Shown: positions 26,128-37,667, numbered from the stretch's first letter. The stretch: DNA of 64,000 bases from Hyaloscypha bicolor E (GCF_002865645.1 NW_020194557.1:496001-560000); one strand, 5' to 3'. Made by a program: numbers and translations. The notes: generated from the sequence alone by a model not told the origin.

Positions 26128-26335
26128 ATATAATAGTAGGATTAATATTATAGTTAAAGGTATAAAGTTTAAAGAATCTCATATATTAGAAAATACTAAG
26201 CTATAGAATAAAGTAGAGAGAATGCCTCGATCTTTAGTATTATTCCGCCCAAGTATTCTGGCTTAGCTCCGTTTTGTACCTGTTTCTAATATCCTGTCCT
26301 TAGTAGATTATACTATTATACCAGCCGTTATACCT
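26128..26335 (+). repeat. dispersed 0.2 kb repeat, copy 1
   Basis: Clearly homologous, same orientation, to 41366-41577 (shared text includes AAAGAATCTCAT, AATAAAGTAGAGAG, CCGCCCAAG). Ends look like TATAATAG...GCCRTTATA, so it may be a solo LTR or a MITE. No target duplication seen. Copies differ mainly by C/T and G/A. Confidence 0.75.
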
Positions 26336-26360
26336 ACCAGTATAGTATATTTAAAGAATG

Positions 26361-26513
26361 TATTATAATAAAACGTTGTTATTGTATTATAATAATAATA
26401 TATAGATTGATTAAGAGGAAAGAGAGGTGTGACACGAGTGGCCAAAGCTTAAATACAGGAGTGTAGTTACGTGAGCCTGCACGTGACTACGAGTATGTAG
26501 TTGCCATGTAATA
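26361..26513 (+). repeat. LTR of the miniature element, left copy
   Basis: 153 bp. Differs from the right copy at roughly a dozen sites, mostly G/A or C/T transitions. Confidence 0.88.
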
Positions 26514-26762
26514 TATGCTTCCAAAAAAGAAAGAATTGCGTGGTCCTCTATGCTATACGTACGATTTTACTCGTATGTACGGGTCAACTTTTCGAAAAGG
26601 ACAGAAAATCGAACGAATTCTACCCAAAAGCTCAAAAACAGCCATGTCTAATATCCCTGAACTCTACCAGAGTACCTAGCCTAATGCTAGTAACCAAGGC
26701 CTCCCAATAGTACCGTATATATGTATTCGATATGCAGGGAGCGCAGGAGAGGAGCAGGGAGC

Positions 26763-26905
26763 TGTCGATAAGCTAAGGAAGGCTGTTCGATAGCAGGAGG
26801 AGGAGGAGAAGGCTGTCGATAAGCTAAGGGGCTGTTCGACGGCAGAAGGGTGAGAAGGCTCGTCGACAGGAGAGCAGGCTGTTCGATGGCAGGAGGATGG
26901 TAGTC
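26763..26905 (+). repeat. imperfect 45-50 bp repeats inside the miniature element
   Basis: Three degenerate units. Each carries GGCTGTTCGAYRGCAG, and the first two also carry CTGTCGATAAGCTAAGG. Purine-rich (GGAGGAGGAGGAG) inside. Confidence 0.75.
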
Positions 26906-27320
26906 GAGGCTGTACAAAGCGTACAGGGATGTCAAGTTGAGAAGGAGGCTATTGCGATGTTTATGTATGCTATGGTTGATATGGAGGTCGTTTATGGTGC
27001 GGAAGTATCGGGAGGGCAGTATCGGTCGCGATTGCTGGAGGGCGAGTATAGTGCTCCGATTCAGACGATAATTATCGTACGGATGGCGATAACTGAAAAT
27101 CGATTTGTTTATCAAATAGAACGCTTAATTAAGAGGTCTAATTGAAAGGCATGGCGATACCGTAGAGGTATTGACGATTTCCAGTCGATGATTTAATTAA
27201 GAGATCGACTGGTTGGAGCAGAGCTTTGGAGGGCTTGCTGGGGGAGGTATGGAGGAATTCGCAGGTAATCAAGAGTAAGGAGACCCTGATTAAATCGAAT
27301 TGAAGAGCATTGCTACTATT

Positions 27321-27473
27321 TGTTATAATATAATGTTGTTATTATATTGTAATAATAATATATAGATTGATTAAGAGGAAAGAGAGGTGTGGTACGAGTG
27401 GCCAAAGCTTAAATACAGGAGTGTAGTCACGTGAGCCTGCACGTGACCACTAGCACATAGTTGCCATGTAATA
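27321..27473 (+). repeat. LTR of the miniature element, right copy
   Basis: 153 bp. Contains a perfect inverted repeat GTCACGTG-6 nt-CACGTGAC (27426-27447); in the left LTR one base is changed (GTTACGTG). Confidence 0.88.
27426..27447. promoter_or_regulatory. paired CACGTG (E-box) palindrome in the miniature LTR
   Basis: GTCACGTG and CACGTGAC arms are separated by AGCCTG. CACGTG is the usual core for bHLH regulators. A regulatory role is inference; the left LTR keeps only one intact arm. Confidence 0.35.
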
Positions 27474-28604
27474 GAATGGCCATATATTCCTTACTAGGAG
27501 GTACTATATATAAATAGCCATATTCTTTACTAGATAAAAGAATATATTTAGAAAGGCTATATAAAGATTACTAGTAATGGAAGTAAGGAGGCTACTTAAT
27601 AAGTAATTAATTAGTAAATAATTAATTAAGTATACGGGATTCTTATTAGTTAGCCCTTCCCTACTACCCAAATTTTCTAAATAAGGGATAATTTTCTTAA
27701 AAACGCTACTGCAAGCGGTAGTATTTATTTTACCTTGCAAATATTAAAGTCTTAGTCTTTATAGAGCAAAAAAAAAATGCTACTACTAGCGGTAGTATTT
27801 TTAGTTGCGGGGTAAGTAGTAGTTTTTATTATAATTTGAGATAACTTGCCTGTAATAAGGTATTTCTTTAAATAAAGGCCTGTAATAACTTAATACTTCC
27901 TTATAGTACAGGCTATTAACCTATACTCTCTAGAGTATAGGGCCAAGATTGAGTTATAAGCAAATACAGGGAGATTTTCCTTTACTGCCAGATCCGGTTT
28001 TATACAAGCCAGCGGTATAGCACCTCTACGAGAGCTCAAACTTCTACTCAATAAGACTTATAATCGGAATATCGACTCTAATTCTTCCTCTCTCGTTTGA
28101 TCTACCATATACTTAGGGGAGATATATTTACGGGAACCGTAAGGGAAATTGAGGTAAATACCATAGCCTTTCCGACTCTTTTAACTCACTCTCGGACTAG
28201 CTATATAGTAGAGGAATCCTCCTATAAATATAGGCCCGAGAACTCGGTACTTCTATAGATATAAGGGGGGATATAGGGTATTAAGAAGATAAGGGGAGGG
28301 GTCGGGCTTGAATATTTGAATTATAGGAGGACTTGGGTAAGAGAAGAAAAGTTCTAGTAACTACCCTAACTAGCAAGAGAGGTTTTATATAGTTATAAGG
28401 CAGTTTGGCTATATATAGAGAGTAGCTATAGGCCCCTATCTATACCTAGCTATAGTAAGAAATGCTTTCTAAGGCAAGGGTACTATAATACTACGGGATT
28501 AGGGACCCGGGGCTATTTAGGAAAGAATCTTTTTACTTCTTATAGTTTTTGACTTTATTTTAAATAAGACTTTACTTCTTAGCTTAGTATGTCCCTATAC
28601 TCTT
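27474..28604. other. non-coding spacer, moderately AT-rich
   Basis: No supported gene. Holds a 26-27 bp direct repeat at 27700-27726 and 27775-27800 (AAAAYGCTACTRC...GCGGTAGTATTT), each copy itself partly palindromic, and a hairpin-prone CTATACTCT/AGAGTATAG at about 27933. 28000-28560 is less mutated than the surrounding elements, but I read no protein family there. Confidence 0.45.
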
Positions 28605-28907
28605 TATAAGGCACGTAATAGCAGGGTAATATACAAGTAGTTAAGGTAAGTAAGCTATAAAATAACACTTGCAAATATAACTAATTCCAAGAATTAATTT
28701 TAATAAGAGACTAATTAATGCCTCTTCTAAAGCTAGAAGCATCTTCCTATATATTTCCTAATACTTAGCCAGGCATACGAAGCCCTTTACTTAATTAGGA
28801 AATCCTATATAATCTATATAATTCCGATTATAAGCTATATCTAAAATAGGAAACTAGATCTATAATATCTAATACCTATTTATATACTATTACATATATC
28901 TATTATA
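28605..28907 (-). repeat. Gypsy-B2 LTR (left; 3' LTR of the element)
   Basis: 303 bp. More C-to-T changed than its partner. Confidence 0.9.
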
Positions 28908-31900
28908 TTAATTCTCTCTCTAGGCCCTTGTCCCTAAAAGGCCTGGGAAAACTGCAAATAGCTTTATAAATATTTTCTTAAAACTTTTCTAGCTACTAGC
29001 TTTCCCTAAAGACTTCCTATAATTATCCTATTATTATATTAGGTAATAGAGTTAAGGATATAGTTTACTAACTCTTCCTAGCTAGTTTGTAAATTGCCTC
29101 TGGCAATTTCCTCTTATAAAGGTAGTATAAATATAGTATATACTATTAGATATAAAGCTTATCTAATTTCCTAATTAGTTTATAAATCCTAACTTAGCTT
29201 CTATTTATGAATAAATTATTACTTTATAGGCCCAAGAGCTTGGAAAAGTTAATCTGATCTTCTAATTCGTTTATAAATCCCTTCTTTAGAATTTTCTGGA
29301 TATTCCTAGTATAGAGCCGGTTCCGAATTCGTAATTACTATTCGGGAAGAGGATATTATAAAAAGGCCTCCCTTTTCCTATTAACTAACCTTTCTTTTCC
29401 TTAACTATAATACCATATCTAGCTTCTCCTTATTTCTTATCTTCCTTCTTTAAGCCTTCTTTAAGCTTCTTTAAGCTTCTTTAAGCCTTATTTAAGCTTT
29501 ATTTAAGTTCTTTTTTAATTCCCTTTTCTATTTCTTTATTTATTAAGATAAATACTTCTCTTAGTACTTATTAGCCTATTACTACCTATTTAGCTAATAC
29601 TCCTATATTCTTGATTTATTTTTACTATCTTTAATATTCCAAGAATATTACTAAGTTTCCCGACCTTACTTATATTAAGAGTAATAATTATTTAGTATAT
29701 AATTATTACTACTTCAAGAATAAGAAATATAATTCTATAAGTTATAAATTTCTTCTTTTATTTCTTATTCTAATATTATCTAAGGTTTCTTAAATATATA
29801 TAGTATAATTAAACTGCCTTCTTTAAGCTATTAATATATATAAGCGTCTTTCCTATTCTTTATCTAAAAAGAAGAAAGCTATTATTATTTTTTTTTTATA
29901 CTAAACTATATATACTTCTTATATTAAAGCTATTATTTAAAGCTAATAGATTTCCCTAATAATTCAAGAAATAGATTAAGTAATTCTTACTAGCTTAGTA
30001 TAAGTATAAAGTACTCTTAATAGTATAATTAATATTCTTTAGTATTAAGTAAGTTTACTTCTTTCTTGTTTCTTATTAATAGCTAATAGCTTTATAGGCT
30101 AATTTATTACCTGTTTCTCGAAAGAATTCTAATAAGAATAATAATAAGGATAATAGAAAGTAATTATAAGGGTAAGATATTTATAGGATATAGAAATTAG
30201 AGTTTTTAATAATTTTTATATGGTTTTTCCAAAAATAAATATATGGTTTTTTAATAGTTTCCTAATAAAAGCATTTATTTTTTATATTTCTATTTGGCTA
30301 ATAGTATTATAATATTACTCTTTTCTAAGTATTCTTATAATTCTTGAGCTATATTCTCTAAATTATTTAGTAATTCCTATATATTATTTACTAGTAAGTA
30401 GCTTTTCTAATAAATAAGATATTTCTTTTCTTTTCTGTTCTTTTTATAGGCTATAATAGATTTTATCTCGAATTTCTCTTTATTCTTAATCTTAACTAGC
30501 TTTAGTTCTACTATAATACTAGCTTATAGGTACTATAATTCTAAAAAAGAAATATGGAAAATATTATAGATCTAATATAATAGTAGTAATTCCAAGTAAT
30601 ATATCTATTTATATATTCCTATAATTTCCAGAACTTTAAAGAAGCCGAGATATCTGTCTATTAGCTTTATATTAGGTTATAGCTATTAAATATTCTTTAT
30701 ATAAAGCATAACTTTATTATATATCTTAAACTTCTTATTAATATATTTCTTATTATAGTACTTTTTCTATATATTTATTACTTCTTATTATTATTTCTCT
30801 AGTATTTCCTATTCTATTTGAATTCTTTATATTCTTTCCTATATTACTAGTGCCTCTCTTTCTAGAATATTATTCTTAATATATAATTTAATACTAGAAT
30901 AAAATCTATATAAAATATAGAATAGAAATATTTCTATTATTAAATATATAAAGTTATTATATATGAATTTTATAAAAGCAAGCTTTATTACCTAGTCGTC
31001 CTACTAGTAGCTAGTATAGTATCTCAAGTATTATTTTAGAGTTTGGTTTAGATTCTTTATTTATCTATTAGTTTATAAGTAAAATACTATATTTAGCTAT
31101 TATTGAATTTTTAAGTAGAAATATAAACTTAATTAGAACTTGCTTATAAAAATAGATTCTTTATTAGAAGTTATACCTGCAGGCGTATTAAAGTCTTTAA
31201 TAATATAATATATAAATAGCTCTACTAGCTCAGAAGTCGAGACTTCCTTAGTAATTGGAATATATTATATTATTTTTATATATCTATTAATAATAATAAG
31301 TATAGAATTATATACTTTATTATAAAACCTAAAAAGAGGTAATCCTGTAATAAAGTCTATAGTAATTTCTTATTATAGCTTAGAAAAGAGGGGAAATAAA
31401 CTAAGTATATTATATAACAGATATTTCTTTATCTTAGTTTATTAATATATAAGATAAGTTCTAATATAATCTTTTATATCTTTTCTTATATTTTACTAGA
31501 AGTACTTTTTCTAGAAAATCTCTAGTATTTTACTAGTACTAAAATACCTACTTATAGGATTATTATAGTTAGCTTATAGTAATTCTTCTTTAAAAGCCGG
31601 CTTATTTAGTATATAAATAGTATTCTAATATTTTAATAACCCAGATATATTAAGTTCCTAAGTCTTAATAGCTCTAGTAAAGGTCTTTTTTAAGAACTAT
31701 TTATATTACTAGTATTATACTAATAAATCGAGCCTTTAGTACTATAATAATAGTTTAAGTAATGTTTTTCTGCTTTTTTTATATATTATTTCGGACCTAG
31801 CTACCTATATAGCTAGAATCCGTAGTATATACTATTTATAACTAGCTATACTAGTAATAGGCTCAAGTAATAGTATCTCTAGTACTATTTTATTACTAAA

Positions 31901-34900
31901 ATAGACTTTCTTTTCGGAATTTCTTAGTATCTCGCTAATTGAGAAGTACTTATTTTTTCTCTTTTAGGCCTTATATTATAGTATTATAGGAATAATATAG
32001 TATTCTATTACTATTACTTATAAGGTTCTTTATTCTATATTCTATAGCTTATTATAAAATATAGGTAATAAAGTATCTTTATTTATATCTATTATAAAGT
32101 CTGGCCTCTTTAATAGCCTATTAGCGGGATTACTATATCCCGGCCAGTATTCTAAAATAAAATTAAAGGCAGCTAGCTTCTTTACCTATCTTATCTATTA
32201 ATTATTTAGTTTTCTCTTAGTTATAAAGTATTTCAAGTTATTATAATTTATCTTAATAATAATAATATACTAGATATATATTAGGTAATACTACTAAGTA
32301 CGGAATACTAGAATAATAGCCAAGAGTTTAGAGTTATATATCTCGTATTTATTCTTAATTATAGTTATCTTTTTTAAATAGAAAGTAATAGGGTATTACC
32401 TGGCTTTTGCCCTTTTATTAAAGAGCTAGGAAATTATACTTATAATTATAAATCCTAAAGTATTCGTTTTTATATAAATCTTTAAGACTAGGTTAAAATA
32501 ATAAAGAATTAGTACTATTATAAATATAATTTATAGTTTCCTAAAAGCCTTATTTGCCTTATCCGTCTAGCTAAACTAATATAGTAGTTTTCTACTAGTT
32601 TTTAGTAAATTAGTTAATCTTTTTATTATTCTAAAGTATTTATAAATAAACTTCTAGTAAAAGTTAGTAAAATTCAGGAATATTTAAACTTCTCGGATAT
32701 TATTTTTTAGGGCTAGCTATTTCCTAATAATTATAACCCGGCTAGCTTTTATTTCTATATTATCTAGGCTAATTATAAATTCCAGGAACTTTATTTTCTT
32801 TATATTAAACTCGTATTTTACTAAGTTTATAAAAAGCTAGTATTACTATAATTACTTGAATATATATTAGACTATTATTATATACTATTCTAGATTCTCA
32901 AAATAAATTAAAATATTATCTAGATAGACTATATAAATAATATTTATAAGGCCTACTAGTATATAGTTAATATATATCTGAAATATTACCGGAGTATTAA
33001 ATAATCTAAAGAATATAATATAGTACTTAAAATATTTATAGTATATTCGGAATATTGTCTTTTACTTATTACCTTCCTATATTTATAACTAATAATAAGT
33101 ATCCTTTAAGTCTAGCTTTATATATATCTTTACTTTATAAAGCCTATCTATTATTTTACTAATAAGTAGTAATAGTATTTAGTTCTTAATAATAATTCTA
33201 TTTAGATTCCGGTAATTAATATATAAATATAGGCCGCTTTCTTTCTTTGAAATAAATATAATTAGAGTACTAGCTAGGCTAGTAAAATAACGAATTTATT
33301 TCTTTTTTAAGCTAATATTAAGATATTCCTAAAAGACTTTAAGCTTCTTTTCTAATAAAATATATATAGGACTATATAGTAGTTAGGATCCTAATTCCAG
33401 ATCTATATAATACTCTATTATATAATAATTAGGTAATATATTTATAGCCTCTATAAAGAATATTTAAAGAAAATCCTAATACTTTCTAGGAAATATAGCT
33501 ATCTTATTTATAATAATAGTAGTAATTCTTTAGCTATTTATTATAGGATAGGCAGTTAATAAAAAAACATATATTTTATACTTTATTACTTTAGTAAACT
33601 TCCTAGTATTTAGAACTTTAATTTTCTATAATTAAATCTAGTATTTCTATATTATCTTTCTAAAGGAAATTAGAAAATTAATCTAGTAAAGCTATAGGAA
33701 TTCAAGTATTATATTAATATGGTTTAGATTAAAATTATATAATATAAAATATATATTAGTTTTTTTTTGGTTTTCTAGTATATTCTTAGTAATAATCTCA
33801 AGAATATAATCTTTATATAAATAAATCCTCTTTTTCTCTAGTAAGAATAAGAGAGTTACTTTTAATATTAATAAAATACCTATATCTAAGGCTAATCTCT
33901 TCTTTATATAATTAGCCTCTATACCCGAGTTAACTAATACTTTAATTCTTTACCTATTTTTCCTTATTTTAATAGTAACCTTAATTACTATTCTTGTTTT
34001 AGGGGCCTTATTTTCTGTAATATAAACGAGTATAACTATTATAAGATATACCTATTTCTCGGCTTCTTTAGTTCTAGGTATTTATATATTTTATAGCCAG
34101 ACTTATTATAGTTATAGTAAGTTAGTTTTTCCTGATTTAGGCAAGTAATAATATAGTAACCCTTTTTCTAGCAAATAAAGCAAGTTATATCTGGTCTTAT
34201 AGATCCCGATACAGGTACTATATTAGATCCTGTTACTATGCTTTTACTATTCCGGTTATATAAACCTTATAATAGGGATATATTTCTCTTTTATTTCCCT
34301 TTATTATTTCCTTTTTTCTTTCTCTAATTTCCTTTCTTTTATTAACCTATTAGCTTATTATTATATTCCCGTTAAGTAGACTAGTTCAAGTTATTCTCGA
34401 CTTTTATAGCCATAGAAATAAGCTTCTTTCTTTCTTATAGAGCATTCTTTTAGTAATTAATCTTGTTCCGAATCTCCTGCTTTAAGCTACTAAATAAGTT
34501 ATCTTGCTCTTGCGGCAAACCTGTATATCCCAAGTTATCTAATAGGCTATTTAAGTAGGATATAAAGCTTTAAATATTCTAACCTGGCTACTATTTTATA
34601 TTCTTAAACTTAATAAGGATATTATTACTATGGTTCTCCGGATCCAAGATAGAATTCTTTATAAACTTAATAAAGATCTCCTAATCCGTAGTATTAATGC
34701 CTACTAATTACTTCCTATATTTCTAGATATTCCTGGCTATATTCTTAAAGTAAGAAGTATAATATATAACCTTTATTACGTTTATAGTCCAGGTAATCCC
34801 GCTGTCTTTATATTATTTTAGCTCTGTCTAGTAGAAGAAGTCCTGGGCTTCCTTAATACTCTTTCTCTTATAGGTTAGTAATTCTCGGGTTTTTAGAGCC

Positions 34901-35294
34901 CTGCAAACTAAATATACCGCCGGTAGTATGACAGGTTCTATAATAGGTATCCGAATATCCTTAAGATAGCGAATCTGAGCTTCTAAATCCTCTAGATCCT
35001 TCCTTTATTATATCTCTGCTTCTAACTCAGTAATGCAATAATAAGCCGCCGCCAGCTTCTCTATTATTATTATCCTGCTAGCTAGTTCTAGGGGTATCTG
35101 AGTTCTATTTCCTTCTCCTAATTAGACGGTAGCTAGAGTAGCTAACTAGGTGCTCCCCTGGGTACCCGACTAGGTTGCCCCAGTAATAGCAGAGGCGCTT
35201 CTTCTGGTTAATATTCTAGCTATTAGTGGTTTTGTCTGTTAATGGCTTGACTACCTCGTAATAAACTGCTCTCCAAAGGTTAGATTAATTAGAA
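28908..35294 (-). pseudogene. Gypsy-B2 gag-pol remnant
   Basis: Minus-strand polyprotein remnant with many stops. RT box at 32888-32932. Same layout as 18627-25035. Confidence 0.7.
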
Positions 35295-35597
35295 TATAAG
35301 GCACGTAATAGTAGGGTAATATATAAGTAGTCAAGGTAAGTAAGCTATAGAGTAATGCTTGCAAGTATAACTGATTCCAAGAATTAATTCTAATAAGAGA
35401 CTAATTAATGCCCCTTCCAAAGCTAGGAGTATTTCCTTATATATTTCCTAGTACTTAGCCAGGTATATGAAGCCCTTTACTTAATTAGGAAATCCCATAC
35501 GATCCATATAATTCCGATTGCAAGCTATACCTAAAATAGGAAACTAGATTCACGATATCTGATACCTGTCTATACGCCATCACGTATGCCTATTATA
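35295..35597 (-). repeat. Gypsy-B2 LTR (right; 5' LTR of the element)
   Basis: 303 bp. The distal part (35490-35590) keeps many CA/CG steps, for example CACGTATGCC, so mutation of the two LTRs is uneven. Confidence 0.9.
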
Positions 35598-36330
35598 TTC
35601 TTTGAGAGGTCTCTCGGATATAAATAACTATTAATTAATTAATTTCTTTAAATAAAGAATAAGAAGCTTTTATTAATATATTATACTATAACTCTATTAA
35701 TTTAATTTATAAGAAAAATGCTTGTTATTATTATACTAATTAATTAAAGAAGCCTTATAACCGGGCGCATGCTTTACTCGGGTAGTAAGAGATATATATA
35801 CTAGCTATATCTGGGGCAAAGATATAGCAGCGTTTTTTTTTTGCGGTAATAATCTTATATTCTCTAAATAGTATATTATTATTATTGTTTCCAGACAAAT
35901 TTGGTTATATTATAATTAGTTCAAAAAAATTAGGGTCTTATAAGCCTATATAACATATATTTCTTCTTAACCTCTTATAAAACGGGAAAATGTAAAGCAA
36001 TACCTCCCAGAATATTAATTTGAGGTATTAATTAGGGTATTAATTAGTAATATTATTTGGGGAGGGTATTAATTAGGGGTATTAACTTTAAGAGAGCCTG
36101 AGAATTTAGTGATTCAGTACCTGGAACTTTTGCCTCGTATGTAATAATTACCTAAGCTCTCTCCAAAACTAAAGCTCTTATATATAAATAATAAATTAGA
36201 TATTATTAAAACTCTAAAATTTATTAATACTTCTACTCGATACCTGGAGGGGAGGGGGGGGCGCTAAGCCAAAAAAAAAAGATTCTGCCATCGACACCCC
36301 TAATCGACACCCCGGGGGGGTATTGTTTTA
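35598..36330. other. AT-rich to balanced transition, no gene
   Basis: Left part is AT-rich. 36020-36085 has four copies of GGTATTAATTAG-like words. 36240-36325 has G-rich and A-rich homopolymer runs and a short repeat of ATCGACACCCC. From here rightward composition becomes balanced. Confidence 0.5.
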
Positions 36331-36711
36331 CATTTTCCCATTTTTGAGTGTCTCTTCTGCCTGGTTGCCTGTCGGGATCCTTCTTGTCAGTTCCACGCAC
36401 TGGATGGTCTCTACGATCCTCCTAGTGACAAACAAAGTGCTGCCCTCGACTCGAAAATTTGGTGAGGAATTCCCAGCAGCATGGTTGGCTCCAATCCGGG
36501 ATCCACGACGGTCAGTCAACGGTCGATTTCTCGGTCGAATTTGTGCACAAGTAAAGGATGTTAAGTCCGATTCGGGAATATCGGTCAATGCAATCTGTTT
36601 ATAAAGATCTTTGGCCTCGATGCCGTAATCGATCGTGATTTTGCATGCGTCGTCCGGGGACACCAGACCAAGAATACCATAGACCTTATTAATCGACTCG
36701 TATAGGGGCGG
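36331..36711 (-). pseudogene. HET (heterokaryon incompatibility) domain protein, fragment with frameshifts
   Basis: HET-domain proteins trigger cell death after fusion of genetically different hyphae. Only an inner and C-terminal piece of the domain remains. The minus strand reads INKVYGILGLVSPDDACKI and ITIDYGIEAKDLYKQIALTDI, the conserved D-K-V-Y-G-L-L-G-L and V-D-Y-S...E-V-Y blocks, then DLTSFTCAQ. The next conserved block, PSWIPDWSQP (36511-36482), is in a different frame. The text then returns to the first frame with FRVEGSTLFVTRRIVETI. Two compensating frameshifts are therefore needed, and no start codon or N-terminal part exists. Its upstream side is directly joined to an oppositely oriented Myb-like fragment. 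Pseudogene call is firm; the family call rests on motif recognition. Confidence 0.72.
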
Positions 36712-36721
36712 TCGTTCTTGA

Positions 36722-37012
36722 ACGGGAGGAGGGGCCGATTGCTTTATTGACGTTGGGGCTCTTGTATCGGAGAAGGTCGAATCGTCAAACAGCGGCGATA
36801 ATATCGATTCAAGTGATGGAGATTCTAGCAATGCCGAGCAGGGCCGTTCGAGCACGAGCAAGCACAGCTAGTGGTCAAACCTAGATGAGTAGCGCTTGCT
36901 GGCATACAAGAAAGATGGCAAGCCTTGGAAGTGGATCTTCAAGAATTTCCCTGGCAGAACCCAAGCCGCAGTACGAACGCGCTGGAACATGATACGGCCC
37001 AGAGTCGAATAG
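36722..37012 (+). pseudogene. Myb/SANT-like domain protein remnant, copy 1
   Basis: A + frame with a Ser/Asp-rich lead (SNSGDNIDSSDGDSSN), then a Myb/SANT-like helix-turn-helix: WSNLDE-stop-RLLAYKKDGKPW, KWIFKNFPGRTQAAVRTRW, ending NMIRPRVE-stop at 37010-37012. Two internal TAG codons replace positions that are CGA and CAG in the copies at 40100 and 40769, so both losses include RIP-type C-to-T changes. Myb/SANT domains of this shape bind DNA. Sits back-to-back with the HET fragment. Confidence 0.6.
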
Positions 37013-37667
37013 ATTTCCTCCCACAGGTTGATGGGACAGTTTAGCTTCGTTGTACTATACCTACTTGTCCCTTGGCATCTGCCGGGGATGAGCGCCGAAA
37101 AGGAACCGTATCTTTCAGTTGGCAAGTCCCAACTGTCTCTCTCCTTCACAACCCCAAGGAGGGTTATTTTCCACATGATTCGTTTAATGCGGCGTCCATG
37201 AGAAAATGAGCCATGGCGGCTCGGCTGGAGTCGTTGATCACGTGGGAATTTTTACAAGGAATTGTGATTTCTGATCATGCTTTTGTACGTAATCTAATTA
37301 CACGTGGAATCACATAAGCTCGTTCGAGCCTATTAAAGGGCCCGAATATGCAGGAATGGAAACGTTACGTCCTTTTTAACCTTTCCAATCACAGAATGCC
37401 AGACCCTCTCGTTACTGATGCCCTGACTCACTCGCCATCCTGTACAGATTTGCTATAGAATCCTCTCTACATAATTCAAAAGTCAATTCTGCTAATTCTC
37501 CACTCGAGTCTCCATCTTGCTCTCTCACCATCAAGTCGATATTATTGATCTCCATCCCACCATCCTCGATTTCTTCAATTCCAAAAAAAACACAAAAACG
37601 CATTTAACTCACTCCCCCCGCCCCAAACGAACCCCCCCCCCCTCCCCCTTCCATACGGTTCATCAAC
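37013..37667. other. intergenic, with C-rich tract at 37612-37652
   Basis: No supported gene. A 63-codon acidic minus frame starting with ATG at 37603 is possible but unsupported. 37612-37652 has C runs of 6, 4, 11 and 5 (G-rich on the minus strand), just 3' of the PNP gene stop. CACGTG occurs at about 37239. Confidence 0.5.

Larger units (their letters stand above)
26361..27473 (+). mobile_element. miniature LTR retroelement (TRIM-like), 1113 bp
   Basis: Two 153-bp LTRs (26361-26513 and 27321-27473) enclose an 807-bp internal region without a credible coding frame. A perfect 5-bp target duplication GAATG lies at 26356-26360 and 27474-27478. LTR ends are TGTTATAATA...CATGTAATA; the first G is changed to A in the left copy. 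Composition is far less AT-rich than the surrounding RIP blocks, so it arrived after most of the decay or escaped it. It must have been moved by proteins of another element; which one is not visible. Orientation is assigned only by reading direction. Confidence 0.85.
28605..35597 (-). mobile_element. Gypsy-B2: Ty3/gypsy LTR retrotransposon
   Basis: Second copy of the Gypsy-B family, 6993 bp, with equal 303-bp LTRs (28605-28907 and 35295-35597). The target duplication is CTCTT (28600-28604) versus TTCTT (35598-35602), one C-to-T apart. On the minus strand the RT box (32932-32888) reads IVYLDNILIYFENLE, keeping the first Asp that Gypsy-B1 lost. Aligns with Gypsy-B1 along its length, with slightly different RIP changes. 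It is inserted in the spacer described at 27474-28604 and 35598-36330. Confidence 0.9.

Noticed and set aside
26687..27145. 142- and 82-codon frames in the miniature LTR element
   Set aside because: Opposite-strand overlapping frames over a repetitive internal region, no motif, no codon logic.
28000..28560. Possible gene in the less AT-rich spacer
   Set aside because: All six frames are interrupted every few dozen codons and nothing resembles a family.
36247..36265. G-quadruplex candidate in the GGAGGGGAGGGGGGGG run
   Set aside because: Only three usable runs of three or more G; no fourth run within normal loop length.
36712..36861. N-terminal 50 codons of the minus frame that contains the HET text
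   Set aside because: No ATG, and this part is antisense to the Ser/Asp-rich lead of the Myb-like remnant; HET similarity begins only at about 36711.
36868..37176. 102-codon minus frame
   Set aside because: Antisense of the Myb-like copy 1; its text is low-quality while the + strand gives a recognisable motif.
37412..37603. 63-codon acidic minus frame starting with ATG
   Set aside because: Poor start context (T at -3), no family, low-complexity acidic text; may be chance in balanced DNA.
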